Origin: Kribbella monticola | GTDB taxonomy: Bacteria; Actinomycetota; Actinomycetes; Propionibacteriales; Kribbellaceae | Direction of reading: 5' to 3' | Length of the DNA: 64,000 bases | Assembly (NCBI RefSeq): GCF_003261635.1 | Contig: NZ_QFXK01000034.1 | Location: 237,003 to 301,002 of the forward strand | Shown: one piece after another, positions 33,976 to 42,527 of the stretch | How positions within the stretch are numbered: the first letter of the stretch is position 1 | How the letters are laid out: each line of letters opens with the position of its first letter | Translations under genes and position numbers: made by a program | Notes under the pieces: model-generated | The model's database searches: none | Told to the model about the DNA's origin: nothing | The model's input: the letters and a program-made list of their open reading frames with translations, nothing else

Positions 33976-35727
33976 TCAGTTGATCTTGACCATGGCGGCC
34001 GACACCGAGCACAGCGCGCCACCCTTGACCTCGGTGTTGGCGCTGCCTTCGACGGTTGTGTTGGCGCCCTTGAGCTGCAGGTTGCCGGTGGCGGTGACCG
34101 AGACCTCGCCACCCTTGAGTTCGAGCTTGGCGGCGGCGGCGTCGATCACGATGCCTTTGCTGCCTTCGATCTTGACGGTGCCGTCGGCGTGCACGGTGAT
34201 CGTCGTACTGGTCGAGTCGACCGTCACGCTGAGCTTGCCGTCGCCGGTGGCCAGCGTGATGCCTTCGTGCTGGCCGTCCTGGTCGAGCAGGTCGATGCGA
34301 TGGCCCTTCCTGGACACGATCGATCGCCGGTTGACCGCGCCCGAACCGGAGTCGATCGGATCGATGCCCTGGGCATCCGGTTTGTCGACGCCGTTGTAGA
34401 GACCGCCGAGGACGTAGGGCCTGCGCAGATCGCCCTGCTCGAAGACGACCAGTACTTCGTCGCCGACCTCGGGGATGATCAGCGTGCCGCGGTCCTTGCC
34501 CGCACCCGCATGGACCGTCCGGGCCCACGCGCTCACGTAGTCGTCCGACAGCCACGGCAACATCACCTTCACGCGGCCGAGCTTTTCGGGGTCGTTGTTG
34601 TCGCTGACCTGGCCGATGACGACTCCGGTCGGCGCCCGCTGGGCCGCGGTCGAGCCGGTCAGGCCGAGCAGACTGCGGTCATGGGCACCAGTGACCGCGA
34701 ACGAAGTCGTGTACCCCGTGGTCGGATCGATCCGGTGCCTGGTCGTGGTCACGGTGTACTTGCCGTCGAAAGGCGCCCCCAGGTTGTCGACGGTGATCGC
34801 GACGCCCGCTTTGAGAGATGGGTTGCCTTGGGCAACACCGGTGAACTCGGCGAACGACCCCGCCAGCTCCTCCGCGATCGCAGCAGCGGCCGCGTCCACC
34901 TCGGCCTGGGTCCGATGCGGTACGTCGGTCGCGACGTACACCTTGTCGCCGAAGGCGTGCGCGAACTCGGCCGGACTCGCCTGCGGCAGCTCCGCCCCGG
35001 TCGTCTTGGCCGGCCGCCTGGTCGTCAGCGCCTGCTTGGTCGAGGTGTCCCAGCCGCGGACCTCGACCTCCTTCACCTGTCCCGCTGAGGTCAGCACGGC
35101 ACGGAACCTGAGCAGATCCGTGCCGAGCTTGAGCACCAGCGGGTTCTGTTCGTTGCTTGGGGCACCGGCTGCGGTCGCCGGCGGGCCGAAGTTGAACTTG
35201 CCGTCGCGGACCGAGACCTCGTACCCCGAGTCCGCCGCCAGCGCGTCCAGCAACTCCCAGTCGCTGGTGCCCGCTTGCGACACGTGCTCGAACACGGTCG
35301 TCGTCGACTTGATCGTGCCGTTGGTGAACCCGGCCCGCTGGGACACCTTCTGCGCGATGTCCGACGCCGTCATCTGCAGGTAGCTCCCGGTCCCGCGTCC
35401 TCGGAACAGCCGATGCGCCGGGTCGTACCCTCTGATCACCGTGAACGAACCACCGGTGTCGAACTCGGCTTCCAATGCGGTGATCTCACCGGCCATCAGC
35501 AGGGCAGGCGTCTGGCTGGTACTGGCGAGCACCGAGATCCGTACCGTCGAACCGATCTTCGCGTTGGTCTTCGCCAGCACGGTGTGGTCGCCGTCGCGGA
35601 ACCTGATCTCGAACAGATCCGGCAACCGCTGACTGTCGTCGACGTAGATCGTGCTCAGCAGGTTGACCAGGTCGTCGGGCAGCGCGGTCCCGTTGATCTC
35701 GATCAGGCAGCTGTTGACGATCGACAT
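33976..35727 (-). CDS. eCIS central spike, VgrG-like (Pvc8-like)
   Basis: 583 residues. The N-terminal gp27/late-control-D-like region (LPDLFEIRFRDGDHTVLAKTNAKIG; GYDPAHRLFRGRGTGSYLQ) leads to an OB-fold (VIGQVSDNNDPEKLGRVKVMLPWL, IIPEVGDEVLVVFEQGDLRRPYVLGGLYNG) and a C-terminal beta-helix of repeating short strands (VTATGNLQLKGANTTVEGSA). It makes the trimeric spike that is pushed into the target. The start overlaps the LysM gene stop (TGATG). No effector domain is fused at its C-terminus. Confidence 0.92.
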   Translation of the reverse strand: MSIVNSCLIEINGTALPDDLVNLLSTIYVDDSQRLPDLFEIRFRDGDHTVLAKTNAKIGSTVRISVLASTSQTPALLMAGEITALEAEFDTGGSFTVIRGYDPAHRLFRGRGTGSYLQMTASDIAQKVSQRAGFTNGTIKSTTTVFEHVSQAGTSDWELLDALAADSGYEVSVRDGKFNFGPPATAAGAPSNEQNPLVLKLGTDLLRFRAVLTSAGQVKEVEVRGWDTSTKQALTTRRPAKTTGAELPQASPAEFAHAFGDKVYVATDVPHRTQAEVDAAAAAIAEELAGSFAEFTGVAQGNPSLKAGVAITVDNLGAPFDGKYTVTTTRHRIDPTTGYTTSFAVTGAHDRSLLGLTGSTAAQRAPTGVVIGQVSDNNDPEKLGRVKVMLPWLSDDYVSAWARTVHAGAGKDRGTLIIPEVGDEVLVVFEQGDLRRPYVLGGLYNGVDKPDAQGIDPIDSGSGAVNRRSIVSRKGHRIDLLDQDGQHEGITLATGDGKLSVTVDSTSTTITVHADGTVKIEGSKGIVIDAAAAKLELKGGEVSVTATGNLQLKGANTTVEGSANTEVKGGALCSVSAAMVKIN

Positions 35728-36464
35728 CAGACCAGCTCCTCGGCACCCGGGAACACGACCACCGAGCCACTCGGCAGCCGCATCGGATCGTCGATCCCGT
35801 TGTACCGCGCGATCGTCCGCCACATGCCGGGGTCGCCGTACTCCGCGTAGGCCAGCGACGCGAGCGTGTCGCCATCGATCATCCGGTGTGACCGGCGTAC
35901 GGACTGCCCTCCGGAGGTCGGGTTCTGCCGCCACGGTTCGTTCGGCATCTCCTCCATCGCTACGCTGCAAACCGCGCGGATCGGGACGCCTTCTGAGCTG
36001 AACAGCGTGTACTTCACGTTCACCGACGTGACGAAGGCCGGGAAACTCGCGATCTTGCCCCACTGCAGCATCACCAGCGGTGGCGTCGGCTTGTCCTTGC
36101 CCCGGCTCTCCTCGGTCGGAACGCAACAGCTGAACAGCTTCTCGACCGCGGTGACGACGCTGTTGTCCTGGTTGCCTGAGGCATCGAAGAACATCTCGAC
36201 GGTGAGCTTGCACGGCTCGGCACCGTTGAACTCCACCGACCCGGCCGACTTCGCCTTCTTCGCGGGCTTCCGCTCCCACTTGGCCGACTTCTGGATCGTC
36301 ACCTCCTTGGGGTTGAACTGGAACGGGATCTCGCCGCGATCCGTGCCGCCGGCCTTGGTTGAGTCGAACAGCTTCAACTTCGCCTTCTGCAACGACTTCT
36401 TGTCCTCGGCGGGCGCCGAACTGCCCGCACCACCGGACGCCTTGAGCGCGATCGGCTTGGTCAT
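35727..36464 (-). CDS. eCIS LysM-type hub protein (Pvc7-like)
   Basis: 245 residues. IPFQFNPKEVTIQKSAKWERKP near residues 45-67 and FLASLAYAEYGDPGMWRTIARYNGIDDP-like LysM sequence near the C-terminus (SHRMIDGDTLASLAYAEYGDP) identify the gp53/CIS_tube-type family that joins the tube initiator to the spike and baseplate. A charged N-terminal stretch (residues 1-35) precedes the core. It overlaps its neighbours on both sides by one base (TGATG), so all are translationally coupled. Confidence 0.9.
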   Translation of the reverse strand: MTKPIALKASGGAGSSAPAEDKKSLQKAKLKLFDSTKAGGTDRGEIPFQFNPKEVTIQKSAKWERKPAKKAKSAGSVEFNGAEPCKLTVEMFFDASGNQDNSVVTAVEKLFSCCVPTEESRGKDKPTPPLVMLQWGKIASFPAFVTSVNVKYTLFSSEGVPIRAVCSVAMEEMPNEPWRQNPTSGGQSVRRSHRMIDGDTLASLAYAEYGDPGMWRTIARYNGIDDPMRLPSGSVVVFPGAEELV

Positions 36465-36904
36465 CAGGCCACCCGCTCGGCCTTGAACCCGTGGTGGGCG
36501 ATCTCCAGCGTCTCCATCGCCACCTTCGGCGAATCGAGGTTCAGCCCAGGGCCGTTCCACTTCACGGGGATCACGCCGTCCAGCTTCCAGGTCGCGACCG
36601 GCTTGAGCGCTGCCGTCATCGCGGTGATGCTGCCCGTTGACGGCTTCACCCCCGACGTCATGCTGGCCAGCCAGGCCATCACCTCGGTGGTGTCCTGGCA
36701 CAGCGGCCTGGTGAGCTTGATGTTCGTGTACTTGATCCGGGTCGGCAGTTGCCAGATGAACCCGTTCTGGCCGCCCTCCTCGCGCTGTTCCAGCACGATC
36801 TCCAGGCCGAGTCCTTCACAGCTGTTGAACGCACCCAGCCGCTTGTCGTCGATGGTCACGCCGAAGCAGACAGTCACCGCCGGTTCCGGATATTGCGGAT
36901 TCAT
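36464..36904 (-). CDS. eCIS second tube protein / tube initiator (Pvc5-like)
   Basis: 146 residues of the T4 gp19-like tail tube family (VCFGVTIDDKRLGAFNSCEGLGLEIVLEQREEGGQNGFIWQLPTRIKYTNIKLTRPL). This differs from the main tube protein and matches the variant that starts the tube on the baseplate, which is encoded next to the LysM gene. NGPGLNLDSPKVAMETLEIAHHGF near the C-terminus is the family's closing strand pair. Confidence 0.9.
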   Translation of the reverse strand: MNPQYPEPAVTVCFGVTIDDKRLGAFNSCEGLGLEIVLEQREEGGQNGFIWQLPTRIKYTNIKLTRPLCQDTTEVMAWLASMTSGVKPSTGSITAMTAALKPVATWKLDGVIPVKWNGPGLNLDSPKVAMETLEIAHHGFKAERVA

Positions 36905-36929
36905 CCCGCCACCCCCACTGCACTCGGTC

Positions 36930-39512
36930 CTACCATCTGTCAGTCACCCGCCCGGCCCGCTCGCGATCCAGCCAGAGCTCAGCCTTCAACTTCGCGGTCA
37001 ACGGCTCGTACAACCGCTTGGCCAACTCCTCCACCTCGGCCGCACTAACGCTCTTGCCCCCCGCCGGCGCCTGTGCCTGTGCCTGTGCTGTCGGCGCTGT
37101 CTGTACTACGGTTTGCGCGGCCGTCGGTTCTGCTGCGGGCGCCTCGTCCCGCTGTACTGCGTACTGCTCTGTCGGCTGCTCCTGCGTCGACGCAGCCCCG
37201 CTGAACATCTGCTGCAAAGACACCGACCGCACACTCTCGACCCGCTGCACCACCGGCTCCTCGTGAAAGCTATCCTCCACCGACCACGACAACACCCGCT
37301 CCTCGGGTTGCTCAACAGGCGCTTGTACTTCGGTGGGCTTGGTCGGCTGCGTGGGAGTCGTTCGACCACTGCTCGGCGCACGAAGACCGGGATGATCAAA
37401 CACCACCCGCTGCACAGCCGGCGGCACACTGCCCGCATTAGTCGGCTGTTGCACCTCCGGCACAGTCAACGGCTCCGCACTCGACAACGGCACCACACTG
37501 CCTCTGTCCGCAGTCTCCCGAGGCGGCCACAACAACTCAGCCCTCGGCATGACTCGCTGCTCACCACCAACCTCCCGCTGCAGCTCCCCCGCCGGCCGAG
37601 TCGCCTGCTCACCCACAAACACCCGCTGAACAGCAAACTCCGCTTGCATCCCACCGCCCACCGCCAACTCGCCGACCAGCGGCCGCTCTACCCCGGGCTC
37701 CCCTGCGCGCTGCGCCACACCGTGAGCCTCCACCGCCCGCTGAACTACAGGACCAAGCGCAACCTCACCCTGTCCTCCCACACCCGCAACACCTACTCGC
37801 TGAACCACCGGCCCAACCGCCCCACCACGCTGCAGCACGCCCATCTCCGCACCCTGCTGCCCAGCCCCACTCATCCCCACCGCGCCCTGCACCGCCCCGC
37901 CACCCGCGCCATCACGCTGCACCACCGCGCCAAGCTGCACCGGCAGGCTGCCCCCGGCGTCACGCTGCACCACCGCACTCACCCCGGCGCCGCGCTGCAC
38001 CACCGCGCTCAGGCCAGCATCGCGCTGCACTGGCAGGCCGCCCCCGCCATCACGCTGCACCACCGCACTCACCCCAGCGTCACGCTGGACGACCGCGCTC
38101 GCCCCCGGATCACGCTGCAGCGGCACGCTGACGTCGGCGTCACGCTGCACCACACCACTCGGCCCCGCCGCGCGCTGCAGCGGCAGGCTGGTCTCCGCCC
38201 CGCGCTGCACCACATCGCTCACTCCCGCGTCGCGCTGCACCACCGGGCTTATGGTCAGCTCTCCTTGGATCGGAGCGGTCGGCGTCACCGCGCGCTGCAC
38301 CGACCCCACCGTGTACGGCTCCGACGGGCTGCTCGCCTGATCGTGCTGCATCGAGGCATCCAGCGTCCCGGCTCGTTGCACCACCGGAGCGGCTGCTGCA
38401 CCGAGCTCGACCGACCGCTGCACAACCTCCTCCTCGGGCTCAGGTTGTGGACCACCCAGGGCCGAAACAAAAGCCGACTGACCAACCGCCTCCGCCGAAC
38501 CGATCAACGGCACCTGCCCGTCAACCCTCTCGGCACTCGACGCACTCACCTCCTCAGCAGCCACCCCAGCCGACCGCTCAGGCCCCACCATGCTCGCCCC
38601 AGCCTCATGACCGAAAGGTCCGTGACGATGAACCTCCGGCGACTCAACCACCCGAGCGACTACTGGCAACTCGCCAGCAGGCGACGAGCTCGCGGGTACA
38701 GCAACCACCGGCGTAGGCCGCAGCTCGATCGCCGGAAGCTGCCCCGCCGCACTTGCACTCGACGGCAACGAAAACGTCCGCACAGAACCCTCGGACGCCC
38801 GCTGAACCGCGACGGAACCGACACCCTCCTCGGCCACTCGTTGAACCCCGGCCGAACCGACATCCCCTTCAGACACTGGCTGAACGGCGACGGAACCGGC
38901 ATCCCCCTCGGACGGCCGCCGGACGCCGACCGAACCGACATCCCCCTCGAACACCCCCTGAACGCCGACCGAACCGGTGTTCCCGTCGGACGCCCGCCGG
39001 ACCCCGACCGAACCGACATCCCCCTCGGACGTCCGCTGAACTGCGACCGAGCCGGCGGCATCTCCCTCAACCGCGCGCTGTACAGCAGCAGGAGCGCCGC
39101 TGGTCGCAGAGCCGAAACTTGTTGCGCTCGGCGGCAGTGGGAACTCGCGGACTTGTTCAACCGGTGCAGCCTGGGCGTAGTTGCTGATCTCGCCGGCCGG
39201 CGCGTCCGCCGTCAGCGAATGCCCGAGCGGCGCCAGAAACCGCGGATCCTGGTGCGCGGCCAACGACTCACGAAACGAACCCGGCGACGCGATCGGCGCC
39301 AAGTCCGCCACCGACCGCTGCAACGGCGGCAACCCCCGCCATGCCTCACCCCCGGAGGCACCGTCCACCAACCCACTGCCGTTGCCCTCGGCAACCGAAG
39401 TCACCGACGACACGGATGGCATCGCCTCCGCCGCCGACCCGGCACCGCTCGCGCCAATGCCCGACGACACCGATGGCATCGGCCGGTCAGCGTGACGGAA
39501 GGGCCAGCGCAT
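36930..39512 (-). CDS. 860-residue low-complexity VQR-repeat protein of the eCIS block
   Basis: 860 residues, mostly disordered-looking. It opens MRWPFRHADRP, has LPPLQRSVADLAPI at 61-74, a seven-unit 13-residue array at 154-244 (GSVGVRRxSEGDx type), a ten-unit 10-residue array at 424-523 (VVQRDAGVSA type) and many single VQR motifs to residue 800. Only the last 45 residues look folded (VEELAKRLYEPLTAKLKAELWLDRERAGRVTD). It sits between the tube genes and the tube-initiator gene. Candidates are a tape-measure substitute, a packaging scaffold or a cargo. No family with known function is recognised. Confidence 0.75.
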   Translation of the reverse strand: MRWPFRHADRPMPSVSSGIGASGAGSAAEAMPSVSSVTSVAEGNGSGLVDGASGGEAWRGLPPLQRSVADLAPIASPGSFRESLAAHQDPRFLAPLGHSLTADAPAGEISNYAQAAPVEQVREFPLPPSATSFGSATSGAPAAVQRAVEGDAAGSVAVQRTSEGDVGSVGVRRASDGNTGSVGVQGVFEGDVGSVGVRRPSEGDAGSVAVQPVSEGDVGSAGVQRVAEEGVGSVAVQRASEGSVRTFSLPSSASAAGQLPAIELRPTPVVAVPASSSPAGELPVVARVVESPEVHRHGPFGHEAGASMVGPERSAGVAAEEVSASSAERVDGQVPLIGSAEAVGQSAFVSALGGPQPEPEEEVVQRSVELGAAAAPVVQRAGTLDASMQHDQASSPSEPYTVGSVQRAVTPTAPIQGELTISPVVQRDAGVSDVVQRGAETSLPLQRAAGPSGVVQRDADVSVPLQRDPGASAVVQRDAGVSAVVQRDGGGGLPVQRDAGLSAVVQRGAGVSAVVQRDAGGSLPVQLGAVVQRDGAGGGAVQGAVGMSGAGQQGAEMGVLQRGGAVGPVVQRVGVAGVGGQGEVALGPVVQRAVEAHGVAQRAGEPGVERPLVGELAVGGGMQAEFAVQRVFVGEQATRPAGELQREVGGEQRVMPRAELLWPPRETADRGSVVPLSSAEPLTVPEVQQPTNAGSVPPAVQRVVFDHPGLRAPSSGRTTPTQPTKPTEVQAPVEQPEERVLSWSVEDSFHEEPVVQRVESVRSVSLQQMFSGAASTQEQPTEQYAVQRDEAPAAEPTAAQTVVQTAPTAQAQAQAPAGGKSVSAAEVEELAKRLYEPLTAKLKAELWLDRERAGRVTDRW
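37944..38243 (-). repeat. Ten in-frame 30-bp repeats (VVQRDAGVSA)
   Basis: Residues 424-523 of the 860-residue protein form ten consecutive decamers of consensus (V/P)(V/L)QRDAGxSx with no spacing error. At DNA level the units share a GCGCTGCACCACC-type core on the plus strand. The same 10-residue VQR period recurs at the end of the DUF4157 protein. Confidence 0.85.
38781..39053 (-). repeat. Seven in-frame 39-bp repeats (GSVGVRRxSEGDx)
   Basis: Residues 154-244 of the same protein form seven consecutive 13-residue units, such as GSVAVQRTSEGDV, GSVGVRRASDGNT and GSVGVRRPSEGDA. Each keeps a VxR/VQx triad and an acidic end. Confidence 0.85.
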
Positions 39513-39516
39513 GGGG

Positions 39517-39675
39517 TCACCTTCCGGAGTTGGCGCGGGTGTTCAGTGCGGCGATCTCGTCGACGAAGCGGCGGCGTTCGGGGTGTTCCAGGTCGAGGAT
39601 CTCCTCGCGGGACCAGTGGAAGTGGTAGGCGACGTACGCGACCTCGGTGTAGAGCTGTTCGGGCGCGTACGTCAC
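39517..39675 (-). CDS. Small eCIS-block protein (DUF6760-like)
   Basis: 52 residues from GTG: TYAPEQLYTEVAYVAYHFHWSREEILDLEHPERRRFVDEIAALN. The YHFHW...EILDLEHPERRRFV pattern matches a small conserved protein found next to tube genes in contractile systems, comparable in position to phage tail assembly chaperones. The GTG overlaps the preceding stop by four bases (GTGA), and the 860-residue gene starts 4 bases after its stop. Confidence 0.75.
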   Translation of the reverse strand: MTYAPEQLYTEVAYVAYHFHWSREEILDLEHPERRRFVDEIAALNTRANSGR

Positions 39676-40205
39676 GATTCCCCCAGGCGACCACCGGCCA
39701 GGTCGACGGCGAACGCGTGCCCGCACTCCGGGCAGTTCACCCCGGCCCGGGTGTGCCCTTCTTGGTTCACCCGGCGATACAAGTCCTGCAAAAAGGCGAG
39801 ATCCGCCGCGAACAGGTCCTCGATCACCCCGGCATGAATGTCGGTGTGACTACCGAGCCGGGTCACGACGCGACCGAGCAGAACGACCGTCAGGTACGCC
39901 GGGTTCTCGCGCACCCGGTCGTCCCGCAGCGGCACCAGTTCGTCGCGAGCCGTTGCCAGCCGCATCACGCCGTCTCGATGCACCACGCCCGCCGAGTCGA
40001 CGTACCCGCGCGGCAGCACGAACGGGAACTCGGTCCGCAACACATCGGCCGAGCCCCCAGCCGCGAAACCCTCCCGCGCCCCAGCCGCGGCACCCTCTCG
40101 CGACCCGGCCGCGCCGGCGCCCGCAGTACCGGTGCCGTCGGCAACCATTCCCGCGCCCGGCGGGGTGAACTGATCGAGGGTGGCGGACGTGGTGCGGCGC
40201 ATCAC
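39672..40205 (-). CDS. eCIS-block assembly-type protein with Cys pair
   Basis: 177 residues. The first 55 are Gly/Ala-rich and disordered. The core is TEFPFVLPRGYVDSAGVVHRDGVMRLATARDELVPLRDDRVRENPAYLTVVLLGRVVTRLG followed by a helical region and a C-terminal VNCPECGHAFAVDL with a CxxC. The LPRGYVD...VMRLATARDE segment resembles phage tail assembly proteins encoded after the tube gene. It overlaps both neighbours by four bases. A chaperone role for tube assembly is inferred from position. Confidence 0.7.
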   Translation of the reverse strand: MMRRTTSATLDQFTPPGAGMVADGTGTAGAGAAGSREGAAAGAREGFAAGGSADVLRTEFPFVLPRGYVDSAGVVHRDGVMRLATARDELVPLRDDRVRENPAYLTVVLLGRVVTRLGSHTDIHAGVIEDLFAADLAFLQDLYRRVNQEGHTRAGVNCPECGHAFAVDLAGGRLGES

Positions 40206-40645
40206 TCCACCTCGAGCCGCTCGCAGGTGACGACCAGCTTCTCGGTCATCACCGACGTGTCACCGGCCTTCATGGTGCCGATCTCGAGGCTCTTCGGCCA
40301 CGCGTTGGTGAGCTTGTACCGCTTGAGGGGCGCGCCTTCGTAGTCGTACACGATGATCGCGCCACCCTTGCGGACCGCGCCCATCTTGCCGAACTGCGAA
40401 TCCTTGATCCACTTGTCGAAACTCGTGTCCGACGACAACCCACGGGTCAGCGTGATCTCCGGCGCCTTCCAGCGACCGGGCAGCTTCTTGATCACATACT
40501 TGCCGTCGGCACCGTTCTCCTTGAGCTCGATCACGTCCTGTTCCATCTTCAGGCCGCTGATCTCGGTGATGCTCTTGATCTGGATGCCGTCGAACTCCAG
40601 TCCGAAGGAGTGACCGACACCGGAGTCCATGTCCGGAAGAGCCAT
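40202..40645 (-). CDS. eCIS inner tube protein (Pvc1-like, T4 gp19 family)
   Basis: 147 residues. HSFGLEFDGIQIKSITEISGLKMEQDVIELKENGADGKYVIKKLPGRWKAPEITLTRGLSSDTSFDKWI is the canonical tail tube pattern, with conserved 'E-x-SGL' and 'KLPG' segments. Hexamers stack to form the rigid tube inside the sheath. It follows the sheath gene by 41 bases with AAAGG before the ATG. Confidence 0.94.
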   Translation of the reverse strand: MALPDMDSGVGHSFGLEFDGIQIKSITEISGLKMEQDVIELKENGADGKYVIKKLPGRWKAPEITLTRGLSSDTSFDKWIKDSQFGKMGAVRKGGAIIVYDYEGAPLKRYKLTNAWPKSLEIGTMKAGDTSVMTEKLVVTCERLEVE

Positions 40646-40686
40646 GATTTGTTACCTTTCCCGCTCGACTCGTTGGATGGTGGTGG

Positions 40687-42240
40687 TCACTCGCTGACCA
40701 GGCTGGTGCCGCCGGAGAACTGCGACAGCCGGAAGATGACGAACTCGGCCGGCTTCACCGGCGCGACCCCGATCTCGCAGACGACCTGGCCGGCGTCGAT
40801 CCCCTCGGCCGGGTTCGTCTCCGCGTCGCACTTGACGAAGAACGCGTCGTCCGGCGTCTGACCGAACAAGGCGCCGTTGCGCCACTCGTTCACGAGGAAG
40901 GCGGAGATCGTACGGCGTACGCGGGCCCACAGTGCCTCGTCGTTCGGCTCGAACACGACCCAGTTCGTACCGCTGAGGATCGACTCCTCGAGGTAGTTGA
41001 ACAACCGTCGTACGTTCAGGTAGCGCCAGGCCGGGTCGGACGACAGGGTCCGGGCGCCCCAGACGCGGTTGCCGCGGCCGGGGAAGGTCCGCAGTACGTT
41101 GATGCCGACCGGGTTGAGCAGGTCGTGCTCGGCCTTGGTGATCTGTACTTCGAGACTCACGGCGCCCCGGATGATCTCGTTCGCGGGCGCCTTGTGGACG
41201 CCGCGGGTGTCGTCGTTGCGCCCCCAGATCCCGGCCATGTGCCCGCACGGCGGCATGAACCCGAGCTGCCCCGTGGCGGGGTCGGCCGTCTTAATCCATG
41301 GGTAATACAAAGCCCCGAACGCCGAGTCGTAGCCGGCCTTGTCGACCAGCCATTCCTTCACCTGCTGGGCGTTCAGCCCGGGCGGCGAGTCGAGGATCGC
41401 GATCCGGTCGCCCATCAACTCGCAATGCGCGAGCATCGCCAGCTGGACCGCCTGGACGGTCTCGAGGTCGATCGAGCCCTGCTGGTAGGCGCTCATCAGG
41501 TCCGGTACGCAGAGCATGGTGACCTCGTCGACCGCCTCCAGCCCACCGAACCCGGTCCGGTCGGACACATCGCCGACATAGTCCTCGGCGGTCAACCGCG
41601 GCGACGGTACTGCGGGCGCCGGCGGCGGCGCGTTGAGGGCGACCTCACCATGCGCCGGCTTCTCCAGCGCGGCACCGGTGATCTCCTCGATCTTGATCAG
41701 CTTCGAGTTCGCGTTCACCACGGTGGCGACGTTGGTCTTGCCGCGCGACACGGTCAGCCGGTCGAACTCCTCGACCTGGTTGCCGTTCTGCTTAACCACG
41801 ATCTTGAACATGTCGTCGGACGGGTTCTCCCCGCCGGCGTCGGCGATCTCGACACTCACCTCGCCCGGCGCCTGGGCCGCGTCGAGCGCGACCACCCGGA
41901 ACCGTCCCAGCATCGCCTGCGGCCCGGCCGGCAACTCCTTGCGCCCCCGCGCACCCTTGCCGTCAGCGGCATCGGCCCCACCACCGATCCGTACGACGTA
42001 ACAGTTCCCGCCGCCGTTCAGGAAATACCCGTAAACGGCCTGCGCCAGATACGAGCCGGCCACGAAGCCGCCGAACGTATCGGTGAACGCCGTCCAGTTG
42101 CTGACCAGCGTCGCGGTGTTGAAGGGGCCGTCCTCGGCGAGCCCGACAAACGCGGCCACCGCCGTACCGACACCTTCGAGCGGGCGGGCGCCCGATTCGA
42201 CTTCTTCCACATACACACCTGGTGACAGGTACGTCGGCAT
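40687..42240 (-). CDS. eCIS contractile sheath protein (Pvc2-like)
   Basis: 517 residues. The start PTYLSPGVYVEEVESGARPLEGVGTAVAAFVGLAEDGP and end (FNYLEESILSGTNWVVFEPNDEALWARVRRTISAFL; ECDAET-type KCDAETNP, VAPVKPAEFVIFRLSQF) are the N- and C-terminal arms of phage-type tail sheaths that mesh neighbouring subunits. Between them is a variable outer domain. Only one sheath gene is present, unlike the several of PVC/Afp. GAGGAGG 7 bases before ATG gives a strong ribosome site, fitting a highly made structural protein. Confidence 0.95.
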   Translation of the reverse strand: MPTYLSPGVYVEEVESGARPLEGVGTAVAAFVGLAEDGPFNTATLVSNWTAFTDTFGGFVAGSYLAQAVYGYFLNGGGNCYVVRIGGGADAADGKGARGRKELPAGPQAMLGRFRVVALDAAQAPGEVSVEIADAGGENPSDDMFKIVVKQNGNQVEEFDRLTVSRGKTNVATVVNANSKLIKIEEITGAALEKPAHGEVALNAPPPAPAVPSPRLTAEDYVGDVSDRTGFGGLEAVDEVTMLCVPDLMSAYQQGSIDLETVQAVQLAMLAHCELMGDRIAILDSPPGLNAQQVKEWLVDKAGYDSAFGALYYPWIKTADPATGQLGFMPPCGHMAGIWGRNDDTRGVHKAPANEIIRGAVSLEVQITKAEHDLLNPVGINVLRTFPGRGNRVWGARTLSSDPAWRYLNVRRLFNYLEESILSGTNWVVFEPNDEALWARVRRTISAFLVNEWRNGALFGQTPDDAFFVKCDAETNPAEGIDAGQVVCEIGVAPVKPAEFVIFRLSQFSGGTSLVSE

Positions 42241-42527
42241 GCTGCCCCTCCTCGATCAGGATTTCCTCCAGCCTGACCTCCAGCCCGCCACCCCCACCCG
42301 CCCAACCGGCCGCAGACAAGGGCAAACCCCTTTGCCCGAAGGGGAAGCGATCCGCGCTACGAAGGGCAACCGGGTCGTGCAAGACCCAGCAAGAATCGCC
42401 CAGCCAGGCAGTACACCCGCCGGACGCCCCGGCACCCACGTCCCGCCGCCTAGCGAGCGTGCGGGATCTGCCCAGACATCAACACATTGCCTGTCTGGCG
42501 ATACGCCATCCCTCGACCAGCCGCGGG
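42241..42527. promoter_or_regulatory. Gap before the sheath gene with a hairpin at 42320-42337
   Basis: 287 bases with no gene, between the DUF4157 gene and the sheath gene. GGGCAAA-CCCC-TTTGCCC forms a perfect 7-bp hairpin 80 bases before the sheath ATG. On the minus strand this is well placed for a terminator after DUF4157 or a leader structure, so an independent promoter for the sheath-to-baseplate operon is likely here. Confidence 0.5.

Noticed and set aside
37944..39053. CRISPR-like repeat arrays
   Set aside because: The repeats are contiguous, in frame with a protein and have no unique spacers; no cas genes are near.
36483..40343. A 1286-codon open frame on the plus strand
   Set aside because: It lies antisense to the eCIS tube, VQR-repeat and assembly genes. 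Its His/Arg/Leu-rich translation reflects the opposite-strand repeats.
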